From: Planococcus sp. (in: firmicutes)
GTDB taxonomy: Bacteria > Bacillota > Bacilli > Bacillales_A > Planococcaceae
Direction of reading: 5' to 3'
Assembly: GCA_030147455.1 (NCBI GenBank)
Contig: JASKZU010000308.1
Span: forward strand, 1-10,829
DNA length: 10,829 nucleotides
A program made the translations under genes and the position numbers. Shown piece by piece: positions 1-5,079 of the stretch. The notes beneath the pieces were generated by a model. That model had not been told where the DNA came from and did no database searches. It saw only the letters and a list, made by a program, of their open reading frames with translations. Within the stretch, counting starts at the first letter, position 1; each line of letters begins with the position of its first letter.

Positions 1-183
1 CGGCAGCGAATCCGGTGCTGCCGTTACTTCAACTTCCGCGTCTTTGGATCCGAAGCCGAAAAACCCCTTTTTTCCTTCTTCAATAACGCGGATCGTTACT
101 TGTTCGCGTGATTTTCCCAATTTCTCCAAGGCTGCTGCAATTGCTTCATCAACCGTTTTCCCCGTTTGTGTCAGCTGCTTCAC
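1..183 (-). CDS. jag: Jag/KhpB (EloR) RNA-binding protein, N-terminal part; cut by window edge
   Basis: About 61 codons of the 5' end are visible, and the gene continues past the left edge. The translation reads KQLTQTGKTVDEAIAAALEK and then contains KKGFFGFGSKDAEV. The KKGFFGFG motif, the small predicted helix before it and the position just after yidC are typical of the Jag N-terminal domain. The KH and R3H RNA-binding domains of the family would lie outside the window. In the family, Jag/KhpB binds RNA with its partner KhpA and affects cell elongation and envelope functions in Firmicutes; B. subtilis Jag is encoded with SpoIIIJ. The start is a GTG at 181-183, preceded by a strong GGAGGGG ribosome binding site inside the end of yidC. 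The GTG overlaps the yidC stop in a 4-base GTGA junction, so translation is probably coupled. Identification rests on motif plus gene order. Confidence 0.9.
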   Translation of the reverse strand, partial: MKQLTQTGKTVDEAIAAALEKLGKSREQVTIRVIEEGKKGFFGFGSKDAEVEVTAAPDSLP

Positions 184-959
184 TTTTTAGCCCCTCCTGC
201 TTTCGTTTTAACAGGTTGCTGTACTGCTTTCTTTTCCCATGGACGGTAAATAAACATGTTTTGAATGATGGAAATGATATTTCCGATTACCCAGTACAAT
301 GTCAGTGCGGACGGAAGGATAATCCCGAATCCGATAATCATCACCGGCATAAAATACATCATGGCTTTCATTTGCGGATTGTCCATAGCAGGACCCGTGC
401 GCAAGACGATCAATTGCATGACACCGGCTGTAATGGCCAGGATGATGCTTGGCTCTGCCAAAGGGAAAATCAAAAATGTGCCAAGATCGATTTCCGGCGT
501 TGCGTTCATCCGGCTGATGGCGTGGTAAAAACCGATCAGAATCGGCATTTGAATCAAAACCGGCAAACAACCAGCCATTGGGTTAACGCCTTTTTCTTGG
601 AACATCGCCATCATTTCCTGCTGGTATTTCTGTTGGGTGACGGCGTCTTTCGATTTGTATTTCTCTTTTAGTTTAGCCAATTCCGGCTGAATTTCCTGCA
701 TGCGCTTTGAACTTTTCGTTTGCTTGATCATAAGCGGCAATAGCGCCAAACGAATGAGGATCGTTACGGCAATGATTCCCAATCCGTATGTACCCAGGAA
801 GTTTTTGAAGAACGTAATGATCGAGACTAACGGCCAGACAACAAACTCATTCCAAAATCCTTCGCTTTGGTCGCTGATCGGCTGATCAAACTGCATACAC
901 CCGGACAATAACAAGGCGATGGCTGCCAGAGCAAAGAGTAATCCTGTTCTTTTCTTCAC
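180..959 (-). CDS. yidC: YidC/Oxa1 family membrane protein insertase (SpoIIIJ-type lipoprotein)
   Basis: This is a 259-residue protein of normal length for a Gram-positive YidC1/SpoIIIJ. It inserts membrane proteins into the cytoplasmic membrane, alone or with SecYEG. Residues 1-20 form a lipoprotein signal peptide with lipobox LSGC, so Cys21 should be lipidated after signal peptidase II cleavage. Hydrophobic segments lie at roughly 57-79, 129-148, 160-187 and 200-236. The first ends in an Arg (about residue 70) that matches the conserved groove arginine of Bacillus YidC. A charged cytosolic hairpin spans about 80-120, and the C-terminal tail is basic. The start is a GTG at 957-959, with a GGGGG-containing ribosome binding site about 8 nt upstream. 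It sits 60 bp after rnpA and overlaps jag by 4 bp, so it probably belongs to the rpmH-rnpA-yidC-jag operon. In B. subtilis the equivalent SpoIIIJ is also needed for sporulation; that role is only inferred here. Confidence 0.96.
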   Translation of the reverse strand: MKKRTGLLFALAAIALLLSGCMQFDQPISDQSEGFWNEFVVWPLVSIITFFKNFLGTYGLGIIAVTILIRLALLPLMIKQTKSSKRMQEIQPELAKLKEKYKSKDAVTQQKYQQEMMAMFQEKGVNPMAGCLPVLIQMPILIGFYHAISRMNATPEIDLGTFLIFPLAEPSIILAITAGVMQLIVLRTGPAMDNPQMKAMMYFMPVMIIGFGIILPSALTLYWVIGNIISIIQNMFIYRPWEKKAVQQPVKTKAGGAKK

Positions 960-1019
960 TTTGTTTCCCCCAAACTCTATTCACTTACTTTCTATAGTAA
1001 CATCCGGACAAACCGGCAT

Positions 1020-1361
1020 CTACTTCTTCGGCAAAGCACGCGCAATTTTCAATACATGCTCCAAACTTTTCTTGCTTTCATGAAAATCCAAGTTGGCCGC
1101 CTGTGGTCGGGCGATGATAACATAATCGGCGTTTGGCGAAAGGTCGCTCTTTAATTCCAGGAAGGCCTGGCGGATAAAGCGCTTAACACGATTGCGTGCG
1201 ACGGCATTGCCGACTTTTTTGCTGACGGAAAGGCCGATGCGGAATTCTTCCTGGTCGCCTTTTAGCATATAGACGATAAACTGCCGGTTCGCAAACGATT
1301 TTCCTTTTTTAAAAACGCGCTGAAACTCTGTGTTTTTCTTGATCCGTTGCTGCTTATTCAT
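1020..1361 (-). CDS. rnpA: Ribonuclease P protein component
   Basis: This encodes the small basic protein (113 residues from the chosen start) that binds the RNase P RNA and helps it cleave the 5' leader of precursor tRNAs. The sequence begins MNKQQRIKKNTEFQRVFKKG, has FANRQFIVY around residues 23-31, and carries the family signature RNRVKRFIRQAF at about 57-68, the helix that contacts the catalytic RNA. I chose the ATG at 1359-1361 because it aligns with the usual N terminus and has an AGGTGA ribosome binding site 4-5 nt upstream. A second in-frame ATG at 1392-1394 would add 11 residues, but it has no good ribosome binding site and sits at the edge of an inverted repeat. The gene lies downstream of rpmH, with a terminator-like hairpin in between, and upstream of yidC. 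Confidence 0.95.
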   Translation of the reverse strand: MNKQQRIKKNTEFQRVFKKGKSFANRQFIVYMLKGDQEEFRIGLSVSKKVGNAVARNRVKRFIRQAFLELKSDLSPNADYVIIARPQAANLDFHESKKSLEHVLKIARALPKK

Positions 1362-1393
1362 TTTTTCACCTGCTACCTGCTTATTTTGATGCA

Positions 1394-1416
1394 TTTTCGC
1401 CTAAATCCGGCGAAAA
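1394..1416. repeat. Perfect 8-bp inverted repeat in the rpmH-rnpA spacer
   Basis: TTTTCGCC (1394-1401) and GGCGAAAA (1409-1416) are perfect inverted copies around a 7-nt loop. On the minus-strand transcript this hairpin would lie between the rpmH terminator-like stem and the rnpA ribosome binding site. It has no following T-run and is not itself a terminator. A role as an RNA stability or processing element is possible but unproven. Confidence 0.5.
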
Positions 1417-1449
1417 AGAAAAAAAAGACCACTGATATGCGGTCAGTGG
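1416..1449 (-). terminator. Terminator-like hairpin (attenuator) between rpmH and rnpA
   Basis: Read on the minus strand just after the rpmH stop, CCACTGA (1449-1443) pairs with TCAGTGG (1435-1429) across a 7-nt loop. It is followed by TC and then a run of eight T, continuing as a pyrimidine tract. This has the form of a weak intrinsic terminator with a 7-bp stem. Because rnpA has no evident promoter of its own and shares the operon, partial read-through is the likely outcome. That would give much more L34 mRNA than RNase P protein mRNA. Confidence 0.65.
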
Positions 1450-1452
1450 ACT

Positions 1453-1590
1453 TTAAGCTGATAGTACTTTTCTTCCTTTACGACGACGTGCAGCGAGAAC
1501 TCGACGTCCGTTCTTAGTGCTCATGCGTGCTCTGAAGCCGTGCACTTTGCTGTGTTTGCGTTTATTTGGTTGGTATGTGCGCAATGTCAT
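1453..1590 (-). CDS. rpmH: Large ribosomal subunit protein bL34
   Basis: This is a 45-residue, very basic ribosomal protein, within the normal size for the family (44-46). The translation begins MTLRTYQPNKRKHSKVHGFR and ends RRKGRKVLSA; the internal HGFRARMSTKNGRRVLAARR block is the L34 signature. The ATG at 1588-1590 is preceded at 7 nt by an ideal AGGAGGTG ribosome binding site (1598-1605). The protein binds 23S rRNA in the 50S subunit. It is the first gene of the leftward operon, divergent from dnaA across the origin, with a consensus promoter just upstream and a terminator-like hairpin just downstream. That fits a strongly expressed gene placed beside oriC. Confidence 0.98.
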   Translation of the reverse strand: MTLRTYQPNKRKHSKVHGFRARMSTKNGRRVLAARRRKGRKVLSA

Positions 1591-1597
1591 GACTTTA

Positions 1598-1605
1598 CAC
1601 CTCCT
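1598..1605 (-). promoter_or_regulatory. Near-ideal ribosome binding site of rpmH
   Basis: On the minus strand AGGAGGTG lies 7 nt before the rpmH ATG. It matches the anti-Shine-Dalgarno sequence over 8 bases, which fixes the start codon and suggests very efficient initiation. Confidence 0.9.
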
Positions 1606-1643
1606 ATATAAAAGTTAACTATTTTCTAAAGACAGTCTCGACT

Positions 1644-1673
1644 ATTATAAGGGCGCAGTATCGAATCTGTCAA
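1644..1673 (-). promoter_or_regulatory. Sigma-A-type promoter of the rpmH operon
   Basis: On the minus strand TTGACA (1673-1668) and TATAAT (1649-1644) are both perfect consensus hexamers separated by 18 bp. Transcription would start near 1637, giving a leader of about 45 nt to the rpmH ATG. The promoter points away from the DnaA boxes of oriC. Confidence 0.88.
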
Positions 1674-1722
1674 TGCTTTCTTTTGGATGCAGGGGATTCG
1701 GTAAAGATTTAAAAAAGATAAG

Positions 1723-2020
1723 TTATACACAATCTGCCTCCTCCAGCAGTGTACTTCCTGTGATTCGAATTTTTTCGAAAATGAATTATCCACACCCCTT
1801 ATCGACAGCTTTTTCACATAGGAACTGCCTGTGGATATTGACAATGTGCACAAACCGCGCTGTGTGGATAAGTGAAAGAAAGGCTTGTAATGTCTACCGA
1901 TTTTTGATAACATTGTTTTGTTTTCACTTGTTAACAATTTCTATCCCTAAATAGTTATCCACATATTGTGGGTAAGGTGTGGATAGTTTTCCCCAAGCCT
2001 GTTTGCAAATGTTATCCACA
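1723..2020. other. oriC, upstream half: DnaA-box cluster between rpmH and dnaA
   Basis: This gene-free stretch holds many copies of the DnaA box (consensus TTATNCACA). Exact boxes are at 1723-1731 (+, TTATACACA), 1786-1794 (+), 1863-1871 (-), 1955-1963 (+) and 2012-2020 (+). One-mismatch boxes are at 1810-1818 (+), 1830-1838 (-), 1845-1853 (-), 1967-1975 (-) and 1978-1986 (-). Also visible are a TTGTTAACAA palindrome (1928-1937) and two TTCGAA sites (1764-1769, 1774-1779). In B. subtilis the equivalent region (incA/incB) binds DnaA and is part of the bipartite origin together with the dnaA-dnaN spacer. Open frames crossing this region have no ribosome binding site or recognisable product and are not genes. 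Confidence 0.95.
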
Positions 2021-2046
2021 GGCTGTGGTTTTGTGTATGGTATACT
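2012..2046 (+). promoter_or_regulatory. Probable dnaA promoter (extended -10) with adjacent DnaA box
   Basis: TATACT (2041-2046) is preceded by TG-G (2038-2040), forming an extended -10 element about 35 nt before the dnaA start codon. No good -35 hexamer is present at 16-18 bp. An exact DnaA box at 2012-2020 covers the expected -35 position. That arrangement suggests that DnaA represses its own transcription, as is known in B. subtilis and E. coli. The hexamers are visible; their use and the repression are inferred. Confidence 0.55.
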
Positions 2047-2066
2047 GTAAAAAAATCTTTACATAT

Positions 2067-2074
2067 AAAGGAGA
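2067..2074 (+). promoter_or_regulatory. Ribosome binding site that fixes the TTG start of dnaA
   Basis: AAAGGAGA ends 7-8 nt before the TTG at 2082. No ATG lies nearby in frame, and the upstream in-frame GTG at 1968 has no comparable site, so this site decides the start. A weak start codon on dnaA is a plausible way to keep the initiator level low. Confidence 0.8.
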
Positions 2075-2081
2075 TACACTA

Positions 2082-3425
2082 TTGGAACACTTAGACGAAA
2101 TTTGGTCGAGTGTCTTAGCCCAAGTCGAAAAAAGAATCTCCAAGCCTAGTTTTGAAACCTGGCTCAAATCAACAAAGCTGTTGTCTTATAAAGAAGATAC
2201 TGTCACTATTTCCGCCCCCAATTCGTTTGCGCGCGACTGGCTTGAAAACCATTACGTGCACTTGATCACGGGCATCCTGACAGATCTTACCGGAGATGAA
2301 CTGCTCATTAAATTTGTTGTGCCAAAAGATCAGGATATGGATGATTTCCAGCTTCCAGCCCCCCGCATCAAGCCGGGACAGGCGGAGCAGCAAGAGTTTT
2401 TGCCGGGTATGCTGAACCCGAAGTACACGTTTGACACATTCGTCATCGGTTCCGGAAACCGCTTTGCACACGCTGCTTCACTGGCTGTTGCAGAAGCGCC
2501 CGCAAAAGCTTACAATCCGCTTTTCATCTATGGAGGCGTAGGACTTGGCAAGACCCACCTAATGCACGCAATCGGACATTACGTAATCGAACACAATCCG
2601 GACGCCAAAGTTGTTTATTTGTCGTCTGAAAAATTCACCAATGAATTTATCAACTCGATTCGCGATAACCAAACAGTCGATTTCCGCAATAAATACCGAA
2701 ATGTGGATATCCTTCTTATTGATGACATTCAATTTTTGGCCGGAAAAGAACAAACGCAAGAAGAATTTTTCCATACATTCAATACGCTGCACGAGGAATC
2801 CAAACAAATCATCATCTCGAGCGACCGGCCGCCAAAAGAAATTCCAACGCTTGAAGACCGCTTGCGGTCACGCTTTGAATGGGGCTTAATCACTGATATC
2901 ACACCGCCGGATCTGGAAACACGGATCGCTATTTTGCGTAAAAAAGCGAAAGCCGATGGTCTCGATATTCCAAACGATGTCATGACGTACATTGCCAACT
3001 CCATCGATTCCAATATTCGTGAGCTCGAAGGTGCTTTGATCCGCGTGGTTGCTTATTCTTCACTGATCAACCGCGATATGAGCGCAGAGCTGGCAGCCGA
3101 AGCACTAAAAGACATCATGCCGAATACAAAACCGAAAGTCATCACGATTTTAGACATTCAAAACGCAGTCGGCGAGCAGTTTAACGTAAAGCTCGACGAC
3201 TTTAAAACAAAGCGCCGTACAAAAGACATCGCCTACCCAAGGCAGATCGCCATGTATTTGTCGCGTGAAATGACGGATTTCTCATTGCCGAAAATCGGCG
3301 AGGAATTCGGCGGCCGCGACCACACGACCGTTATTCACGCACACGAGAAAATCAATACGATGCTGAAGGAAAATCAGCAGCTTCAACAAGACGTCAAGGA
3401 AATCCGTAGCGCACTTGGCAAATAA
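2082..3425 (+). CDS. dnaA: Chromosomal replication initiator protein DnaA
   Basis: This is a 447-residue AAA+ ATPase that binds DnaA boxes in oriC, forms an ATP-dependent filament, opens the duplex and loads the helicase. Domain I (about 1-80, including KPSFETWLKSTKLL) is followed by a short linker. Domain III has Walker A GGVGLGKTH (151-159), Walker B LLIDDIQF with Asp214-Asp215, and the sensor/arginine-finger region DRLRSRFEWGL. C-terminal domain IV has the DnaA signature GGRDHTTVIHAHEKI from residue 410. I chose the TTG at 2082-2084: it has AAAGGAGA 8 nt upstream and gives the family's usual N terminus. The frame is open back to a GTG at 1968, but those 38 codons lie over DnaA boxes and the promoter. 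The gene lies between the two origin halves and is probably autoregulated by DnaA. Confidence 0.99.
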   Translation: MEHLDEIWSSVLAQVEKRISKPSFETWLKSTKLLSYKEDTVTISAPNSFARDWLENHYVHLITGILTDLTGDELLIKFVVPKDQDMDDFQLPAPRIKPGQAEQQEFLPGMLNPKYTFDTFVIGSGNRFAHAASLAVAEAPAKAYNPLFIYGGVGLGKTHLMHAIGHYVIEHNPDAKVVYLSSEKFTNEFINSIRDNQTVDFRNKYRNVDILLIDDIQFLAGKEQTQEEFFHTFNTLHEESKQIIISSDRPPKEIPTLEDRLRSRFEWGLITDITPPDLETRIAILRKKAKADGLDIPNDVMTYIANSIDSNIRELEGALIRVVAYSSLINRDMSAELAAEALKDIMPNTKPKVITILDIQNAVGEQFNVKLDDFKTKRRTKDIAYPRQIAMYLSREMTDFSLPKIGEEFGGRDHTTVIHAHEKINTMLKENQQLQQDVKEIRSALGK

Positions 3426-3448
3426 AGCTGTGGATAACAGCTATTTTT
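3426..3448 (+). terminator. Weak terminator-like hairpin after dnaA, overlapping a DnaA box
   Basis: AGCTGT (3426-3431) pairs with ACAGCT (3437-3442) across a GGATA loop, followed by A and TTTTT (3444-3448). The 6-bp stem is short and only half GC, so termination would be partial. The same bases contain an exact minus-strand DnaA box at 3429-3437. Confidence 0.45.
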
Positions 3449-3529
3449 GCTAAGCAGTTTATGCACAGTTTGTCTACATGTGGATAAGCTGCTTTTGCTG
3501 CTCTTTTTGGGCTTATCCACATATTCACA
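3429..3529. other. oriC, downstream half: DnaA boxes in the dnaA-dnaN spacer
   Basis: Exact boxes are at 3429-3437 (-), 3459-3467 (+, TTATGCACA), 3479-3487 (-) and 3513-3521 (+). A tandem one-mismatch box (ATATTCACA) at 3521-3529 (+) shares one base with the preceding box. The last two point toward the trio tract and the AT-rich region, as in the B. subtilis incC unwinding region. DnaA bound here would seed the filament that opens the duplex. Confidence 0.95.
3478..3522. repeat. 12-bp perfect inverted repeat carrying two opposed DnaA boxes
   Basis: ATGTGGATAAGC (3478-3489) and GCTTATCCACAT (3511-3522) are perfect inverted copies separated by 21 bp (3490-3510). Each arm contains one exact DnaA box plus three flanking bases that are also symmetric, so the symmetry goes beyond the binding site itself. 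Confidence 0.85.
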
Positions 3530-3548
3530 GCCCCTACTACTATTACTG
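3530..3548 (+). other. GC-rich spacer and DnaA-trio tract (basal unwinding element)
   Basis: Directly after the tandem DnaA boxes comes GCCC (3530-3533), then CTA CTA CTA TTA CTG (3534-3548). Read 3' to 5' on the complementary strand this is GAT GAT GAT AAT GAC, the repeated trinucleotide known as the DnaA-trio, which engages the DnaA filament on single-stranded DNA in B. subtilis. Order, direction and spacing fit the described arrangement: DnaA box, short GC spacer, trios, AT-rich DNA. Confidence 0.85.
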
Positions 3549-3582
3549 TCTTTTAAGTTCTATAACTAAAATATATATATAA
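3549..3582. other. AT-rich DNA unwinding element
   Basis: Only four of these 34 bases are G or C, and the tract ends in a run of alternating A and T (3570-3580). It lies between the trio tract and the dnaN ribosome binding site. It is the most easily melted DNA in the spacer and the expected site of initial strand opening. A TAAAAT at 3567-3572 could serve as a -10 for dnaN, but I see no convincing -35. Confidence 0.8.
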
Positions 3583-3595
3583 GCGAGGTTCGAGA

Positions 3596-4732
3596 ATGAA
3601 ATTCGAGATAAAACGTGAACGATTAGTCGATGGTTTGAATGATGTAATGAAAGCAGTCAGCTCCAAAACAACGATCCCAATTTTGACAGGAATCAAAATG
3701 GATGTATCCACAGAAGGAATGCGTTTAACAGGAAGCGATTCAGATATTACAATTCAGACGTTTATTCCAGCAGAAGAAGATGGAGAGCGGTTGATCGATG
3801 TAAGCGAAGGTGGAAGTATTGTTCTTCAAGCAAAAGTATTTGGGGAAATCATCCGCAAATTGCCTACTAATGAAGTTGAAATCGAAATTACAGGCAACTT
3901 CCAGACACACATCCGTTCAGGAAAGTCAGAATTCCATTTGATTGGGCTGGATGCAATGGATTATCCACAATTACCGGATATCCAGGACGACCGCATTTTC
4001 ACGATTCCAGCAGATTTGTTGAAAACGATCAACAGAGAAACAGTATTTGCTGTGTCAAGTTCTGAAACACGCCCGGTACTGACGGGTGTTCACTGGGAAG
4101 TTAAAGACGGGGAATTGGTATGCGTTGCTACTGACAGCCACCGTCTGGCACGCCGCAAAACCAAGCTTGAAACATTGCCAGAAGGCGAATACAGCGTTGT
4201 TATTCCAGGAAAGAGCCTGAACGAATTAAACAAAATTCTTGATGATACGTCTGATGCGGTTGAAATTGTCATGACCAATCAGCAAGTCTTGTTTAAATCC
4301 AAGCACATTCTATTTTTCTCACGCTTATTGGAAGGAAATTACCCAGACACGTCGCGTTTGATTCCATCCGAATACAAAACGACCGTTACAGTAAATGGCC
4401 GTTCGCTGCTTCAGGCAATCGACCGGGCGTCGTTGCTGGCGCGTGAAGAACGCAACAACGTTGTGCGTTTTTCAACAAATGAAGGCAGCGAGGTTGAAGT
4501 CTCGTCTAATTCCCCGGAAGTCGGAAAAGTAGAAGAGCAGCTGCAAGCACAAAGCGTAGAGGGAGAAGAGCTGAAAATCTCCTTTAGCGCGAAATTCATG
4601 ATGGATGCACTCAAAGCGATTGATGGGCAGGATGTCGTTATCCAGTTCACAGGAGCTATGCGCCCATTTATTTTGAAATCGGCATTGGACGACTCAATTC
4701 TTCAATTGATTCTTCCAGTCCGGACCTATTAA
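3596..4732 (+). CDS. dnaN: DNA polymerase III subunit beta (sliding clamp)
   Basis: This is a 378-residue protein, matching the length of B. subtilis DnaN. It forms a ring-shaped dimer that slides on DNA and tethers the replicative polymerases; it also docks repair proteins and MutS. The N terminus MKFEIKRERLVDGLNDVMKA, the internal DAMDYPQLP, VFAVSSSETRPVLTGVHW and VATDSHRLARRK, and the C terminus LQLILPVRTY are clear clamp family features. Three repeated clamp domains should span roughly 1-125, 126-250 and 251-378. The ATG start has GAGG at 3585-3588, 7 nt upstream, a modest ribosome binding site. dnaN is probably read together with dnaA through the origin spacer and ends at a strong terminator. 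An exact DnaA box lies inside the coding region at 3961-3969. Confidence 0.99.
   Translation: MKFEIKRERLVDGLNDVMKAVSSKTTIPILTGIKMDVSTEGMRLTGSDSDITIQTFIPAEEDGERLIDVSEGGSIVLQAKVFGEIIRKLPTNEVEIEITGNFQTHIRSGKSEFHLIGLDAMDYPQLPDIQDDRIFTIPADLLKTINRETVFAVSSSETRPVLTGVHWEVKDGELVCVATDSHRLARRKTKLETLPEGEYSVVIPGKSLNELNKILDDTSDAVEIVMTNQQVLFKSKHILFFSRLLEGNYPDTSRLIPSEYKTTVTVNGRSLLQAIDRASLLAREERNNVVRFSTNEGSEVEVSSNSPEVGKVEEQLQAQSVEGEELKISFSAKFMMDALKAIDGQDVVIQFTGAMRPFILKSALDDSILQLILPVRTY
3961..3969 (+). other. Exact DnaA box inside dnaN
   Basis: TTATCCACA occurs in the codons for Asp-Tyr-Pro-Gln, a conserved clamp motif. It lies about 380 bp from the unwinding element. It may bind DnaA or may simply follow from protein sequence and codon choice. 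A one-mismatch box (GTATCCACA) lies at 3704-3712. Confidence 0.5.
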
Positions 4733-4749
4733 TTTGAATCAAAACCTTC

Positions 4750-4777
4750 AGGATAGCCCGTAAAGGCTATCCTTTTT
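4750..4777 (+). terminator. Intrinsic terminator after dnaN
   Basis: AGGATAGCC (4750-4758) and GGCTATCCT (4765-4773) form a perfect 9-bp stem with a 6-nt loop, directly followed by a T-run to 4777. It begins 18 nt after the dnaN stop and separates the dnaA-dnaN unit from the yaaA-recF unit. Confidence 0.92.
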
Positions 4778-4803
4778 ACTTATGGGGGCAAATAGAGTAA
4801 AAT
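4775..4803 (+). promoter_or_regulatory. Candidate promoter for yaaA-recF-remB-gyrBA
   Basis: TTTACT (4775-4780) and TAAAAT (4798-4803) resemble -35 and -10 hexamers (four of six and five of six matches) with a 17-bp spacer. The -35 overlaps the T-run of the dnaN terminator. The start site would be near 4810, about 30 nt before the yaaA start codon. It is the only plausible promoter in the spacer. Confidence 0.5.
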
Positions 4804-4839
4804 AGAGGGATAGACTATGAATCGAAGGATGAGTGCATT

Positions 4840-5079
4840 TTGAAGGAAATCGGGATTGAGACAGAATATATTACATTGGGGCAACTGCTTAAAATGACAG
4901 ATACAATCAGTTCAGGCGGAATGGCTAAATGGTTTTTAAGCGAGCACGAAGTTATGGTCAACGGAGAAGCAGAAGATCGCAGAGGGCGTAAACTGCGCCC
5001 GGAAGACACTGTCAGCATTCCAGGGACGGGGGAATTCCGTATCGTCGTTGCCGAAGGCATGAGCTTCGATGCGGATTGA
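4840..5079 (+). CDS. yaaA: S4 domain-containing protein YaaA
   Basis: This is a 79-residue protein with a single S4-type RNA-binding fold. The core ITLGQLLKMTDTISSGGMAKWFLSEHEVMVNGEAEDRRGRKL (residues about 11-52) matches the YaaA family, which sits between dnaN and recF in Bacillales. S4 domains bind structured RNA, and YaaA has been linked to ribosome assembly; its exact role is not evident from sequence. The start is TTG at 4840-4842 with AAGGA about 10 nt upstream. The ATG at 4817 is out of frame, and no better in-frame start was seen. It is slightly longer than the B. subtilis protein at the C terminus. The stop codon overlaps the start of recF by 11 bases, indicating translational coupling. 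Confidence 0.92.
   Translation: MKEIGIETEYITLGQLLKMTDTISSGGMAKWFLSEHEVMVNGEAEDRRGRKLRPEDTVSIPGTGEFRIVVAEGMSFDAD

Noticed and set aside
108..671. 187-codon plus-strand open frame across jag and yidC
   Set aside because: It is antisense to two well-supported genes, no recognisable domain is seen, and the composition fits the complement of a membrane protein gene.
1362..1394. Longer RnpA starting at ATG 1392-1394
   Set aside because: There is no clear ribosome binding site, it adds 11 residues not typical of the family, and it abuts a hairpin. The internal ATG at 1361 has AGGTGA at short spacing.
1626..1954. Open frames on both strands across the rpmH-dnaA spacer
   Set aside because: They overlap the rpmH promoter and the DnaA-box cluster, have no ribosome binding site, and have no recognisable product.
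1968..2081. In-frame GTG upstream that would extend DnaA by 38 residues
   Set aside because: The extension covers DnaA boxes and the promoter, lacks a ribosome binding site, and is absent from DnaA proteins I know. TTG 2082 has a good ribosome binding site and the family N terminus.
3549..3595. A separate dnaN promoter in the AT-rich tract
   Set aside because: Several -10-like hexamers occur simply because the DNA is AT-rich, and none has a convincing -35 at 16-18 bp.
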